Source: Actinomycetes bacterium (GTDB lineage: Bacteria > Actinomycetota > Acidimicrobiia > Acidimicrobiales > Poriferisodalaceae). From it: DNA of 41,694 nt. A model generated the notes under the pieces. It was not told the DNA's origin and did no database searches. It saw only the letters and a list, made by a program, of their open reading frames with translations. A program made the translations under genes and the position numbers. Position 1 is the stretch's first letter, and every line of letters starts with the position of its first letter. This document shows, one piece after another, positions 28,710 to 35,252 of the stretch. The stretch is from assembly GCA_024228575.1 (NCBI GenBank), contig JAAETH010000750.1:1-41694 (forward strand), in the 5' to 3' direction.

Positions 28710-29132
28710 ATGGATCACGAACCGAGCAAGACGTTCACAGAAGCAGGGCTGCGCGACCGCCTGACCCCCGAGCAGTTTCGTGTCACCCAGGAGGCTGGAA
28801 CCGAGCGGGCTTTCACCGGCTGCTACTGGGACACCACAACACCTGGCACCTATTGTTGTGTCGTCTGCGAGGTCGAACTGTTCGGCTCCGACGCCAAGTT
28901 CGAGTCGGGGTCGGGGTGGCCCAGTTTCTATGAGGCCATCGGCTCGGGGGTGGTGAACATCAACGTCGACACCGACCACGGCATGGTCCGCACGGAGGTC
29001 ACCTGTGCATCGTGTGGTGCCCATCTGGGCCACGTCTTTGCCGATGGCCCCCCACCGAGCGGCCGGCGCTACTGCATGAACAGCGCGAGCCTCAAACTCG
29101 ACCCCGATATCAACGCACCAAAGGCCAGCTAA
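28710..29132 (+). CDS. msrB: Peptide-methionine (R)-S-oxide reductase
   Basis: Repairs methionine-R-sulfoxide in proteins. The protein (140 aa) shows the complete MsrB layout: two CxxC zinc pairs (CVVC and CASC), SGSGWPSFY, HGMVRTEV, GAHLGHVFADGP, and the catalytic Cys in RRYCMNSASL. No signal peptide is present, so it is cytoplasmic. ATG 28710 is preferred because TACGGT lies exactly 6 bases upstream; GTG 28704 is in frame. It fits with the mycothiol enzymes as part of the oxidative-stress response. Confidence 0.94.
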   Translation: MDHEPSKTFTEAGLRDRLTPEQFRVTQEAGTERAFTGCYWDTTTPGTYCCVVCEVELFGSDAKFESGSGWPSFYEAIGSGVVNINVDTDHGMVRTEVTCASCGAHLGHVFADGPPPSGRRYCMNSASLKLDPDINAPKAS

Positions 29133-29164
29133 AGCTCCTCGGGCAAGTTGTCGTAGTCATCACG

Positions 29165-29977
29165 GTGCAGACCACATCACAATGGGCTGCGGCGGCGGGC
29201 CAGTCCTTCGCCCGGGTGCCTCCCACGGTTGTTCGTTTGAGGCGGGTCGGCGACAGCGGTCCGCCGATGCACCTCTTCGTGACCGAGGTGAGTCGGGACG
29301 CGTTTCTGATTCGGATGGATGCCGCTCCCGATTGGCTGACCGCAGGGCAGCGGCTCTCGGTCGAGGTCAGCCCACGTGGGGGCGGTCAGGCCGGTTCACG
29401 AGTCCTGGGTGCGCAGCTCTTCGAGACCGAGGTACTCGGTTGTGAGAAGGAGGGTGGCGTGTTTCGAGTAGCGTTCGCGATGCCCAGCGAACGAACCAGA
29501 GCCATCGACAAGCGACGAGCTGCTCGCGCCACCGTCGACAAGGAGGCCACGACCTCGACGCTCGACGACGGGTTGCACCCCCAAGGTACTCCCGTCCACA
29601 CCCACGTCTCGAATCTGTCGGCGACCGGCATGTTGCTCGAGTCCTCGGTTCCGTTGAACCGCGGCGCACATGTCATCACCACGCTGGACGTTGCCGATCA
29701 CACGGTGAACGTGATCGGAACGGTCGTCGGATCGAACGAGGCGGCGCCGATACCCACGGCAAGTGTCAGGATCGATTTCGATTCGTTGAGCGACGAGGCC
29801 CTGGTGGCGATAGCCGTCGAGGTCGCGAACCTGACCGGATCCGAGTCCCCCTACGACTCGTCTCCCCAACTCAAGGGTCTCAACATCCCGAGACAGGTCA
29901 GGGACGCCTACGCTCGCGGCCAGCGGTGCAGTCGCTCTCCCCACCCCTCCCGAAAAGGCAACACCTGGGTCGGCTGA
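29165..29977 (+). CDS. PilZ-domain protein (probable c-di-GMP effector)
   Basis: A 270-aa protein. The N-terminal part (about 15-110) is a beta-barrel-like region resembling the YcgR-N/flagellar-brake fold: VVRLRRVGDSGPPMHLFVTEV and GGVFRVAFAMPSER. It is followed by a PilZ domain with RxxxR (R117, R121) and NLSATG (150-155), the two c-di-GMP-binding motifs. The chain ends in a basic tail, RSPHPSRKG. It probably binds c-di-GMP; a GGDEF cyclase is coded at 35253, so both ends of the signal are in the window. The start is uncertain; GTG 29165 is used. Confidence 0.78.
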   Translation: MQTTSQWAAAAGQSFARVPPTVVRLRRVGDSGPPMHLFVTEVSRDAFLIRMDAAPDWLTAGQRLSVEVSPRGGGQAGSRVLGAQLFETEVLGCEKEGGVFRVAFAMPSERTRAIDKRRAARATVDKEATTSTLDDGLHPQGTPVHTHVSNLSATGMLLESSVPLNRGAHVITTLDVADHTVNVIGTVVGSNEAAPIPTASVRIDFDSLSDEALVAIAVEVANLTGSESPYDSSPQLKGLNIPRQVRDAYARGQRCSRSPHPSRKGNTWVG

Positions 29978-30044
29978 GCCGGCCCCGCCGTCGCGGTTTC
30001 GTTGGCTGGTGGAGGGATGGTGGGGTGCGAATGCCGTCTGGAAG

Positions 30045-30509
30045 TCAGCCGCCGACGGCGGCGTCTGCTCCGGGTTCGACGGTTGGGAACAGTTCGACGA
30101 TGGCAGCGTCGAGACCCTGCTTGACGCCAGCCAGGGGCAGGACGTTCAAGACGCCTTGACCGCCCTGGATGAGGTCGATGATCTCCTCGCCGCTGCGAAC
30201 CAGAACAGAGGTGGTTCCGCTGATGACGAGGTTCGCGGATGCAACGTCCTCATCGAGTTCATTGCGCAGATAGCCGAAGATGTCGCGAACTGTCTCGAGG
30301 CGGATGCCTGCATCGAGAAGGGTCTTGATGACCTTGAGTTCGAGCAGGTCCTGGTAGCTGTAGGAGCGACGGCTACCGCTGCCGGCGGCGTCGACCAGTG
30401 ACGGACGCACCAGATCGGTGCGTGCCCAGTAGTCGAGCTGGCGGTAGCTGATTCCGACGATCTCGGCCGTCTTCTTGCCGGAGAATCCGCCCTGCACCTG
30501 CTGTGTCAT
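30045..30509 (-). CDS. MerR-family regulator (Rv1830-like)
   Basis: A 154-aa winged-helix regulator, closely following mycobacterial Rv1830 (a MerR protein linked to antibiotic resilience). Shared stretches are ISYRQLDYWARTDLV, AAGSGSRRSYSYQDLLELK, VIKTLLDAGI and DLIQGGQGV. The DNA-binding part is about 12-85; the C-terminal part is short and has no ligand-binding domain. In Actinobacteria this regulator sits beside DUF151, FtsR, FHA and gcvH, exactly as here. ATG 30509 is used; GTG 30515 is in frame and better spaced from GGGAG. Confidence 0.9.
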   Translation of the reverse strand: MTQQVQGGFSGKKTAEIVGISYRQLDYWARTDLVRPSLVDAAGSGSRRSYSYQDLLELKVIKTLLDAGIRLETVRDIFGYLRNELDEDVASANLVISGTTSVLVRSGEEIIDLIQGGQGVLNVLPLAGVKQGLDAAIVELFPTVEPGADAAVGG

Positions 30510-30545
30510 AACCACTACTCTGCTCCCGTCGCCCGTCCAGTGCAT

Positions 30546-30571
30546 CACATCGGCGGAACTACGTCGATGTG
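30546..30571. repeat. Inverted repeat in the MerR leader
   Basis: CACATCG (30546-30552) and CGATGTG (30565-30571) form a perfect 7-base dyad with a 12-base spacer. It lies between the predicted transcription start (near 30583) and the start codon of the minus-strand MerR gene; a candidate autoregulatory operator. Confidence 0.5.
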
Positions 30572-30589
30572 GTTGCATGCCGAGAACCG

Positions 30590-30618
30590 AAGGTACGCGC
30601 GCGCTCCGCTGTAGTCAA
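30590..30618 (-). promoter_or_regulatory. Sigma-70-type promoter of the Rv1830-like MerR gene
   Basis: Read on the minus strand: TTGACT (30618-30613), 17 bases, TACCTT (30595-30590). This is the best -35/-10 pair in the window and drives the MerR gene separately from the upstream operon. Confidence 0.65.
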
Positions 30619-30625
30619 TCACCTT

Positions 30626-30717
30626 CAGCGCGAAATATCGCGCGAACCGCGCGATTTGACCTACAGTGTGTACTGGGGGTCGCGCGCTTCGCGCGAAAGT
30701 CGAATGAATCGCGCGCC
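30626..30717. repeat. Cluster of CGCGCGA motifs
   Basis: GCGCGA, TCGCGCGA (30638-30645), CGCGCGA (30648-30654), a hairpin TCGCGCGCTTCGCGCGA (30680-30696) and ATCGCGCG (30708-30715) occur within about 90 bases. A near-inverted repeat CTGTAGTCAA (30609-30618) / TTGACCTACAG (30656-30666) frames part of the cluster, and CAGTGTGTACTG lies at 30664-30675. No gene is here; the role is unknown, most likely regulatory. Confidence 0.6.
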
Positions 30718-30762
30718 TCAGAAAATGTGATTCTGTGCCTCATCCTCGAGAGGGCCGCCAAC

Positions 30763-31818
30763 CTAGTCGGCCAGTTCGTGGAGGCGTTCGAGTTCTCCTG
30801 GCCGCCCCATGGCGATGATGACCGAGCCGGGGTCGAGGACGTGGTCGTCGGGCGGGTTCGTCACGAATTGACCGTCGGTGCGCACCGCCAGCAACAGACA
30901 ACCCGTGGTTGGGCGCACTCTGACGTCGCCGACGACCGCCCCGGCCCAGGCGCTGTCGACGGTGACGGTGACCTCCTCGAGACGCCACTCGTCTTGTTGA
31001 CCATGCACGCTGACATCGAGGAATTCGGCGACATTTGGCTGAAGTGTGTAGGTGGCCATCCGGCGACCGCCGATGAACTGAGGGTTGACAACCCGATCGG
31101 CGCCGGCCCGGAGCAGCTTCTCCTCGGCTGCCGAAGCGTGGGCCCTGGCGACGATGAACAGATTCGGATTCATCGCTCTGGCCGAGAGGGTCACATAGAC
31201 GTTGTCGGCGTCGTTCGACAGAGCCGAAACCACGACGCTGGCGCGTTCGACACCCACCGACCGCAAGATCTCATCGTCGGTAGCGTCACCCTCGATGAGG
31301 GGGTACTCGGCGGGATAGTTCAGCTGGGTGGCGACCGCATCGACGAGCACGAACTCGCGACCGTCCTCGGCGATCTCAGCGATGATCTCGCGTCCGACAC
31401 GCCCGGCTCCACAAACGACGATATGACCATTCATCCGTGCAATCTCCTTCGTCATACGACGCCGACCATAAACATGCTCCAGTCTCCCCTCGATCAGGCT
31501 CTCGACGAGAACACCGAGGGTGTAGAACGTCGAGCCAACGCCCAACACGATGATGACCGAGGTGACCGCACGATACGAATCTGTGCCGGCGTTGTCGCCG
31601 ACCTCGTGATATCCAACGGTGGTTATGGTGATGAGCGTCTGATAGAGCGCTTCGGAGAACGTGAGACCCAAACCGAGGTAGGCGAGGGTCGCCCCACAGA
31701 TGACCAAGGCCAGCAGGCCAACGGCGCGACGGATGCGGCCGAGAGCGCGAAACGGCGTCAGCGGGCGAAAGGACGTCTGCTTTTCAAGGCCTCGCCGGCT
31801 CGCCCTGACGCGCATCAT
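30763..31818 (-). CDS. Two-TM potassium channel with RCK (TrkA-N/TrkA-C) domains
   Basis: A 351-aa channel. TM1 is about 31-50, then the pore helix and filter ITITTVGYHE at 64-72 (TVGYH at 67-71), TM2 about 84-108, a linker, and the RCK domain with GHIVVCGAGRVGRE at 131-144 (GxGxxG 137-142) up to about 245; a TrkA-C domain ends the chain. RCK-gated channels open on binding nucleotide or cations. The filter keeps TVGY but has His-Glu in place of Gly-Asp. The gene lies 18 bases after DUF151, inside a block where mycobacteria have no channel. Confidence 0.9.
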   Translation of the reverse strand: MMRVRASRRGLEKQTSFRPLTPFRALGRIRRAVGLLALVICGATLAYLGLGLTFSEALYQTLITITTVGYHEVGDNAGTDSYRAVTSVIIVLGVGSTFYTLGVLVESLIEGRLEHVYGRRRMTKEIARMNGHIVVCGAGRVGREIIAEIAEDGREFVLVDAVATQLNYPAEYPLIEGDATDDEILRSVGVERASVVVSALSNDADNVYVTLSARAMNPNLFIVARAHASAAEEKLLRAGADRVVNPQFIGGRRMATYTLQPNVAEFLDVSVHGQQDEWRLEEVTVTVDSAWAGAVVGDVRVRPTTGCLLLAVRTDGQFVTNPPDDHVLDPGSVIIAMGRPGELERLHELAD

Positions 31819-31836
31819 GTGTTGCTCACCTGGCCA

Positions 31837-32370
31837 TCAACTCTGGAAGTCCTCGGGATTGATGTCGTCGAGAAAGAGCTTGAACTCGTCGAGAAGCTCG
31901 GACGGATCGGACTCCTCGTCACCAACGTTCGAGAAGTCTTCGTCGTCGTACTCGTTGAGATCGCCGACCTCGAGCCTGGTTGCCGCCATCGCGAGGACCT
32001 CGTCGGCCACGAAGATGGGTGTGCCGGCACGAACGGCGAGCGCAACCGAGTCGCTGGGCCTGGCCGAGATCGTTCGCCTCAAACCATTTCCTTCGACCAC
32101 CAACTCGGCGAAGAAAGTGCGGTCGCGCAGCTCGGTGACGGTGACACTGATCAGCTCGACGTCGAGCTGATCGAGTATGTCGGTCATGAGATCGTGGGTC
32201 ATGGGACGCGGCATACGCACACCTTCGAGAATGCGCCCGATGGCCTGGGCCTCTGGCACATCGACAACGATGGGCAACACCCGGGCCTCATCACCGATTT
32301 CGCGAAGCAAGATGACAGGCGTGTTGAAAGGAAGCTCCACCTGAACGCCGAGGACCTCCATTTCGACCAT
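31837..32370 (-). CDS. DUF151 bifunctional nuclease-family protein (Rv1829-like)
   Basis: A 177-aa DUF151 protein: NTPVILLREIGDEARVLPI, the core VVDVPEAQAI, then FFAELVVEG and SARPSDSVALAVRAGTPIFV, all diagnostic. Family members have been reported as bifunctional RNase/DNase; the function in this setting is unknown. The C-terminal 40 residues are very acidic (DLNEYDDEDFSN, LLDEFKLFLDD), as in other actinobacterial copies. ATG 32370 is preceded by TAGGGT at 6 bases, so it should be made from its own leaderless transcript despite lying in the operon. Confidence 0.92.
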   Translation of the reverse strand: MVEMEVLGVQVELPFNTPVILLREIGDEARVLPIVVDVPEAQAIGRILEGVRMPRPMTHDLMTDILDQLDVELISVTVTELRDRTFFAELVVEGNGLRRTISARPSDSVALAVRAGTPIFVADEVLAMAATRLEVGDLNEYDDEDFSNVGDEESDPSELLDEFKLFLDDINPEDFQS

Positions 32371-32382
32371 GGCTTGACCCTA
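32371..32382 (-). promoter_or_regulatory. Candidate -10 (TAGGGT) of leaderless DUF151 gene
   Basis: On the minus strand TAGGGT (32382-32377) precedes ATG 32370 by 6 bases. It lies in the 126-base gap between ftsR and DUF151, which otherwise holds no recognised element. Confidence 0.5.
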
Positions 32383-32496
32383 CCGCGGCCGACCAGGGTC
32401 GGTATCCAGTCTCGGTGAGCGAGTCGCCGTGGTTTCACACTTTCGAGGCCGGAGTTGCGATCGATCAAAGGCCAGAGGTGTCCCAGCCCGAAGAGC

Positions 32497-33273
32497 TCAC
32501 GACGAGGAGTTGTGGCCAAGGAGAGCCTGGCGCATCATGGCCGCTCGCAACCGGGCGCCGAGACCGGCTAGTTCTTCCAACTGCTCGGTCGCATCGCGTC
32601 GCCCCGACGGCGTGCGCTGACGCAACAGGGGCATGACGACCTGCTCGAAGACGTCGGCCTCACGCTCTGCAGCGGTCTTGTACATCCGCAGGTGGCGGGG
32701 CTCGACACCGAAGTTCATGAATCCGGCCGCCACGCGCGCGACCGCCAACGACTCGGCGTCGTAGTAGCGACTTGGGCCCAGGGGTCGACTCTGGACGAGA
32801 CCGTAGGTCTCGAGCGAAGCGATCTGGTCGACGGACAGCTCTGCGGCAGAGGCGAGCTCCTCGATCGTGAGCGCCAGAGTGCTGGGGCCGGTATCGAGCG
32901 ATGCGGCCTGCCCGTCGAGTTCACCGCCGGTGAAGGTGTCGTCGAACGCTGCGCTCTCGCCGACCGCACCGCTGGGACCGGAAGGAACCGGTTCGTCGTC
33001 GGGTTCGGGTTCGGGCTCGGGGTGAAGGTGGTCGCCGGCTGCAATGCGGTCGCGAATGACCCTCAACGGCAGGAAGCTGTCGCGCTGCTGCACGAGAACC
33101 CACCGAAGCAGCTCGACGTCGTCCTCGTAGAACTTGCGATAGCCCGAAGCGGTTCGCTCGGGGTCGATGAGCCCCTGGGTTTCGAGGAAACGGATCTTCG
33201 AGATCGTCACATCGGGGAACTCGTCGTGCAACCGTGAAAGAACCTCGCCGATAGAAAGGTGCGACCTCGCCAT
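32497..33273 (-). CDS. ftsR: MerR-family regulator FtsR (Rv1828-like)
   Basis: A 258-aa MerR protein matching the Rv1828/FtsR group: SIGEVLSRLHDEFPDVTISK and IRFLETQGLI form the winged helix, then YRKFYEDDVELLRWVL. Residues 84-95 are an acidic linker of Glu/Pro/Asp. A C-terminal second helix-turn-helix-like part contains LETYGLVQSR and YYDAESLAVARVAAGF. In corynebacteria the orthologue activates ftsZ. It starts 2 bases after the FHA gene, so both are translated from one mRNA. Confidence 0.9.
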   Translation of the reverse strand: MARSHLSIGEVLSRLHDEFPDVTISKIRFLETQGLIDPERTASGYRKFYEDDVELLRWVLVQQRDSFLPLRVIRDRIAAGDHLHPEPEPEPDDEPVPSGPSGAVGESAAFDDTFTGGELDGQAASLDTGPSTLALTIEELASAAELSVDQIASLETYGLVQSRPLGPSRYYDAESLAVARVAAGFMNFGVEPRHLRMYKTAAEREADVFEQVVMPLLRQRTPSGRRDATEQLEELAGLGARLRAAMMRQALLGHNSSS

Positions 33274-33275
33274 GA

Positions 33276-33731
33276 TCAGCCGCTCGCAACTTCGTAGACG
33301 AGCTTGAACTTGCCGATCTGGACCTCGTCGCCGTCGCCGAGTACGCCCTCGTCGATGCGTTCACCGTTGAGGTAGGTACCGTTTAGCGAGCCGACGTCGG
33401 CGATCGTTCGCGAGCCCGCTACGCGACGGATCTCGACGTGTCGCCGTGAGACGGTGATGTCATCGAGGAAGATGTCGCTGTCGGGGTGGCGTCCGGCCGT
33501 CACCAGTTCGCCGCTGAGCGGGAAGCGGGTGCCGCTGCGATGACCACCTGACACGACGAGCCATGCATCGGTCGGGGCAGCCACCGCCGGTTGTGTCGGC
33601 TCGGGCTCGAGGGGGTCCATCCCCTGGGTGTGTAGGTCGGCATTGCTCTTGAGCTGATAGCCACAACTCGCACAAAAGCGCGCGCCGACCGGGTTCTGGT
33701 GCCCACACAGGTTGCAGAACGGTCCGGTCAC
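33276..33731 (-). CDS. Zinc-ribbon FHA-domain protein (GarA/OdhI-like)
   Basis: Residues 1-25 form a zinc ribbon (Cys6, Cys9, Cys20, Cys23). Residues about 55-148 form an FHA domain that follows GarA/OdhI almost word for word: AGRHPDSDIFLDD, SRRH (95-98), DVGSLNGTY, and DGDEVQIGKFKL. GarA/OdhI bind and restrain 2-oxoglutarate dehydrogenase and glutamate enzymes, and are switched off when protein kinase B phosphorylates an N-terminal ETTS motif. That motif is absent here; the N-terminus is replaced by the zinc ribbon. The position beside gcvH and ftsR is the same as for garA (Rv1827). Confidence 0.92.
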   Translation of the reverse strand: MTGPFCNLCGHQNPVGARFCASCGYQLKSNADLHTQGMDPLEPEPTQPAVAAPTDAWLVVSGGHRSGTRFPLSGELVTAGRHPDSDIFLDDITVSRRHVEIRRVAGSRTIADVGSLNGTYLNGERIDEGVLGDGDEVQIGKFKLVYEVASG

Positions 33732-33738
33732 TTCGATG

Positions 33739-34125
33739 TCACCCCTCGGTGAACTCGGCGTATTCGGCTGCGCTCATGAGTTCGCTCTGGTCGACGTCGG
33801 CCGCCACCTCGAGGACACATATCCAACCCTCGCCGTAGGGATCCTCGTTGAGTGTCTCGGGTGCATCGTCGAGTGTCGAGTTGACCTCGACGATGACACC
33901 GGAGAGTGGTGCGTAGATGTCTGAAACCGACTTGGTGGATTCAACTTCGGCAAACGATTCGTTCACCTCGACCTCGCGGCCTGTCTCTGGCAGATCGACG
34001 AACACGACATCACCGAGAGCGTCCTGGGCATAGTCCGTGATGCCGATTCGTGCGTGTGTACCGCCCGCGTCGAAGCGGATCCACTCGTGATCGCGTGAAT
34101 AACGAACGTCGTCCGGTGTGTTCAT
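33739..34125 (-). CDS. gcvH: Glycine cleavage system H protein
   Basis: The 128-aa lipoyl carrier of the glycine cleavage system, which shuttles the aminomethyl group between the P, T and L proteins. Motifs: DHEWIR at 12-17, ARIGITDYAQDALGDVVFVDLP, and the lipoylated Lys65 in VESTKSVSDIYAP; the C-terminus has GEGWICVLEV. The P, T and L genes are not in the window. The start is ATG 34125, with AAGGGC immediately upstream. It lies 10 bases after pgsA and 7 before the FHA gene. Confidence 0.96.
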   Translation of the reverse strand: MNTPDDVRYSRDHEWIRFDAGGTHARIGITDYAQDALGDVVFVDLPETGREVEVNESFAEVESTKSVSDIYAPLSGVIVEVNSTLDDAPETLNEDPYGEGWICVLEVAADVDQSELMSAAEYAEFTEG

Positions 34126-34135
34126 GCCCTTGACG

Positions 34136-34747
34136 TTACCGCGAGCTGGCACGAGCAGCGCGGCCATCTGCCAGAGCCAGACGCGCGATGGGAACATATC
34201 CGGCGGCCGAGTAGATGTGGATGGCCAGCCCTGGCACGACACACATCCACGCGAGAACACGTCCGGCGTCTGCCCAACCGACGTCGCTGTTGCCGGCAAG
34301 GAACAGCGGAAAGGCGAACATCAACAAGAAGGTGCCGGTCTTGCCCCACCAAGTGACATCGATTCGCCTTGACCCGAGGGCTCCCAGGACGAGGGCAACC
34401 ACGCTCACAAGGGTCTCACGGGCGAGGGTCGCGATTGCGATCCATGCCGGAACCGAACCATCGACCCAGATGGCGGTGACTCCGACGAGGAACAACAGCC
34501 TGTCGGCGATGGGGTCGAGCAACTTGCCAAGCTCGGAGACCTGGTTGAAGCGTCTGGCCACCCACCCGTCGACCCAGTCGGTCGCTCCGAGACCGCCCAA
34601 CAACCACGCAGCGGCGTGCCGATCTTCCTGGCTGAACAACAACCAGAGGAACGCAGGAAGGCACGCCAGCCGCGCGAGCGTGATGATGTTGGGCAGGGTC
34701 AGAACCCTGCTGTCGGCCACTCGGGCGTGTCCCATGCTGTCGGGCAT
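34136..34747 (-). CDS. pgsA: CDP-alcohol phosphatidyltransferase (PgsA-like)
   Basis: A 203-aa integral membrane enzyme with about five or six helices. It transfers a phosphatidyl group from CDP-diacylglycerol to an alcohol. The full CAP motif is present: D57, D60-G61, A64-R65, G74, D78 and D82. The N-terminus LTLPNIITLARL is typical of the phosphatidylglycerophosphate synthase group, but inositol- or other alcohol-specific members look similar, and mycobacteria have two such genes beside this cluster. ATG 34747 is 8 bases after TACAGT, again a leaderless start. Confidence 0.9.
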   Translation of the reverse strand: MPDSMGHARVADSRVLTLPNIITLARLACLPAFLWLLFSQEDRHAAAWLLGGLGATDWVDGWVARRFNQVSELGKLLDPIADRLLFLVGVTAIWVDGSVPAWIAIATLARETLVSVVALVLGALGSRRIDVTWWGKTGTFLLMFAFPLFLAGNSDVGWADAGRVLAWMCVVPGLAIHIYSAAGYVPIARLALADGRAARASSR

Positions 34748-34797
34748 CAGCGCCGACTGTATCGACCGCCGGAGGCGCCGCCAGCTACATTCGTTCC
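34748..34797. promoter_or_regulatory. Divergent leaderless promoters of pgsA and HIT gene
   Basis: Two -10 hexamers lie in a 50-base gap: minus-strand TACAGT (34761-34756), 8 bases before ATG 34747; and plus-strand TACATT (34786-34791), 6 bases before GTG 34798. The gap is too short for both full -35 regions without overlap, so the two promoters may compete. Confidence 0.55.
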
Positions 34798-35193
34798 GTG
34801 GCCACCATCTTCACCAGGATCATCGACGGCGAAATACCCGGGACCTTCGTGTGGAAGGACCCGATCTGTGTGGGTTTCATGTCGATCAACCCACTTCAGC
34901 GGGGCCATGTGCTTGTTGTGCCCCGTGTGGAGGTGGATCATTGGATCGATCTCGACGCCGAGGTTGCGTCCCACGTCTTTGCCGTGTCGAAGAAGATCGG
35001 AGATGGCCTGAAGAAGGCATTCGATCCACCACGAATCGGCTTGATGATCGCTGGATTCGAGGTACCTCACACCCATGTCCACGTGCTGCCGATGTACGAC
35101 ATCCGAGATCTCGACTTCGCCAACGCTGCGGCTTCGGTCGACCACGACGACCTGGGCAACGCCGCAAACGCGATCCGCGCGGCCCTGATCTAG
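34798..35193 (+). CDS. HIT-family hydrolase/transferase
   Basis: A 131-aa HIT-domain protein: FTRIIDGEIPG at the start, GHVLVVPRVEVDHWIDL, and the histidine triad HTHVHVLP. Members hydrolyse or transfer nucleoside phosphates, often AMP-linked substrates such as adenosine phosphoramidate. Compared with HINT proteins the region between motifs is regular, so it should be active. GTG 34798 is the only reasonable start, with a leaderless -10 and no ribosome-binding site. It is convergent with the GGDEF gene, 59 bases away. Confidence 0.92.
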   Translation: MATIFTRIIDGEIPGTFVWKDPICVGFMSINPLQRGHVLVVPRVEVDHWIDLDAEVASHVFAVSKKIGDGLKKAFDPPRIGLMIAGFEVPHTHVHVLPMYDIRDLDFANAAASVDHDDLGNAANAIRAALI

Positions 35194-35252
35194 ACGTCGA
35201 GGCGGTTCAGGGTGTTGTGGTGGTCCGGCCGACACACATTGGGATCAATCGC

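Noticed and set aside
30626-30717. CRISPR-like repetition of CGCGCGA
   Set aside because: The motifs are 6-8 bases, irregularly spaced and partly inverted; no repeat-spacer pattern and no cas genes.
30475-32418. 647-codon open frame on the plus strand
   Set aside because: It is the antisense shadow of the MerR, K+ channel and DUF151 genes, which have unmistakable motifs on the minus strand; the shadow has no recognisable domain.
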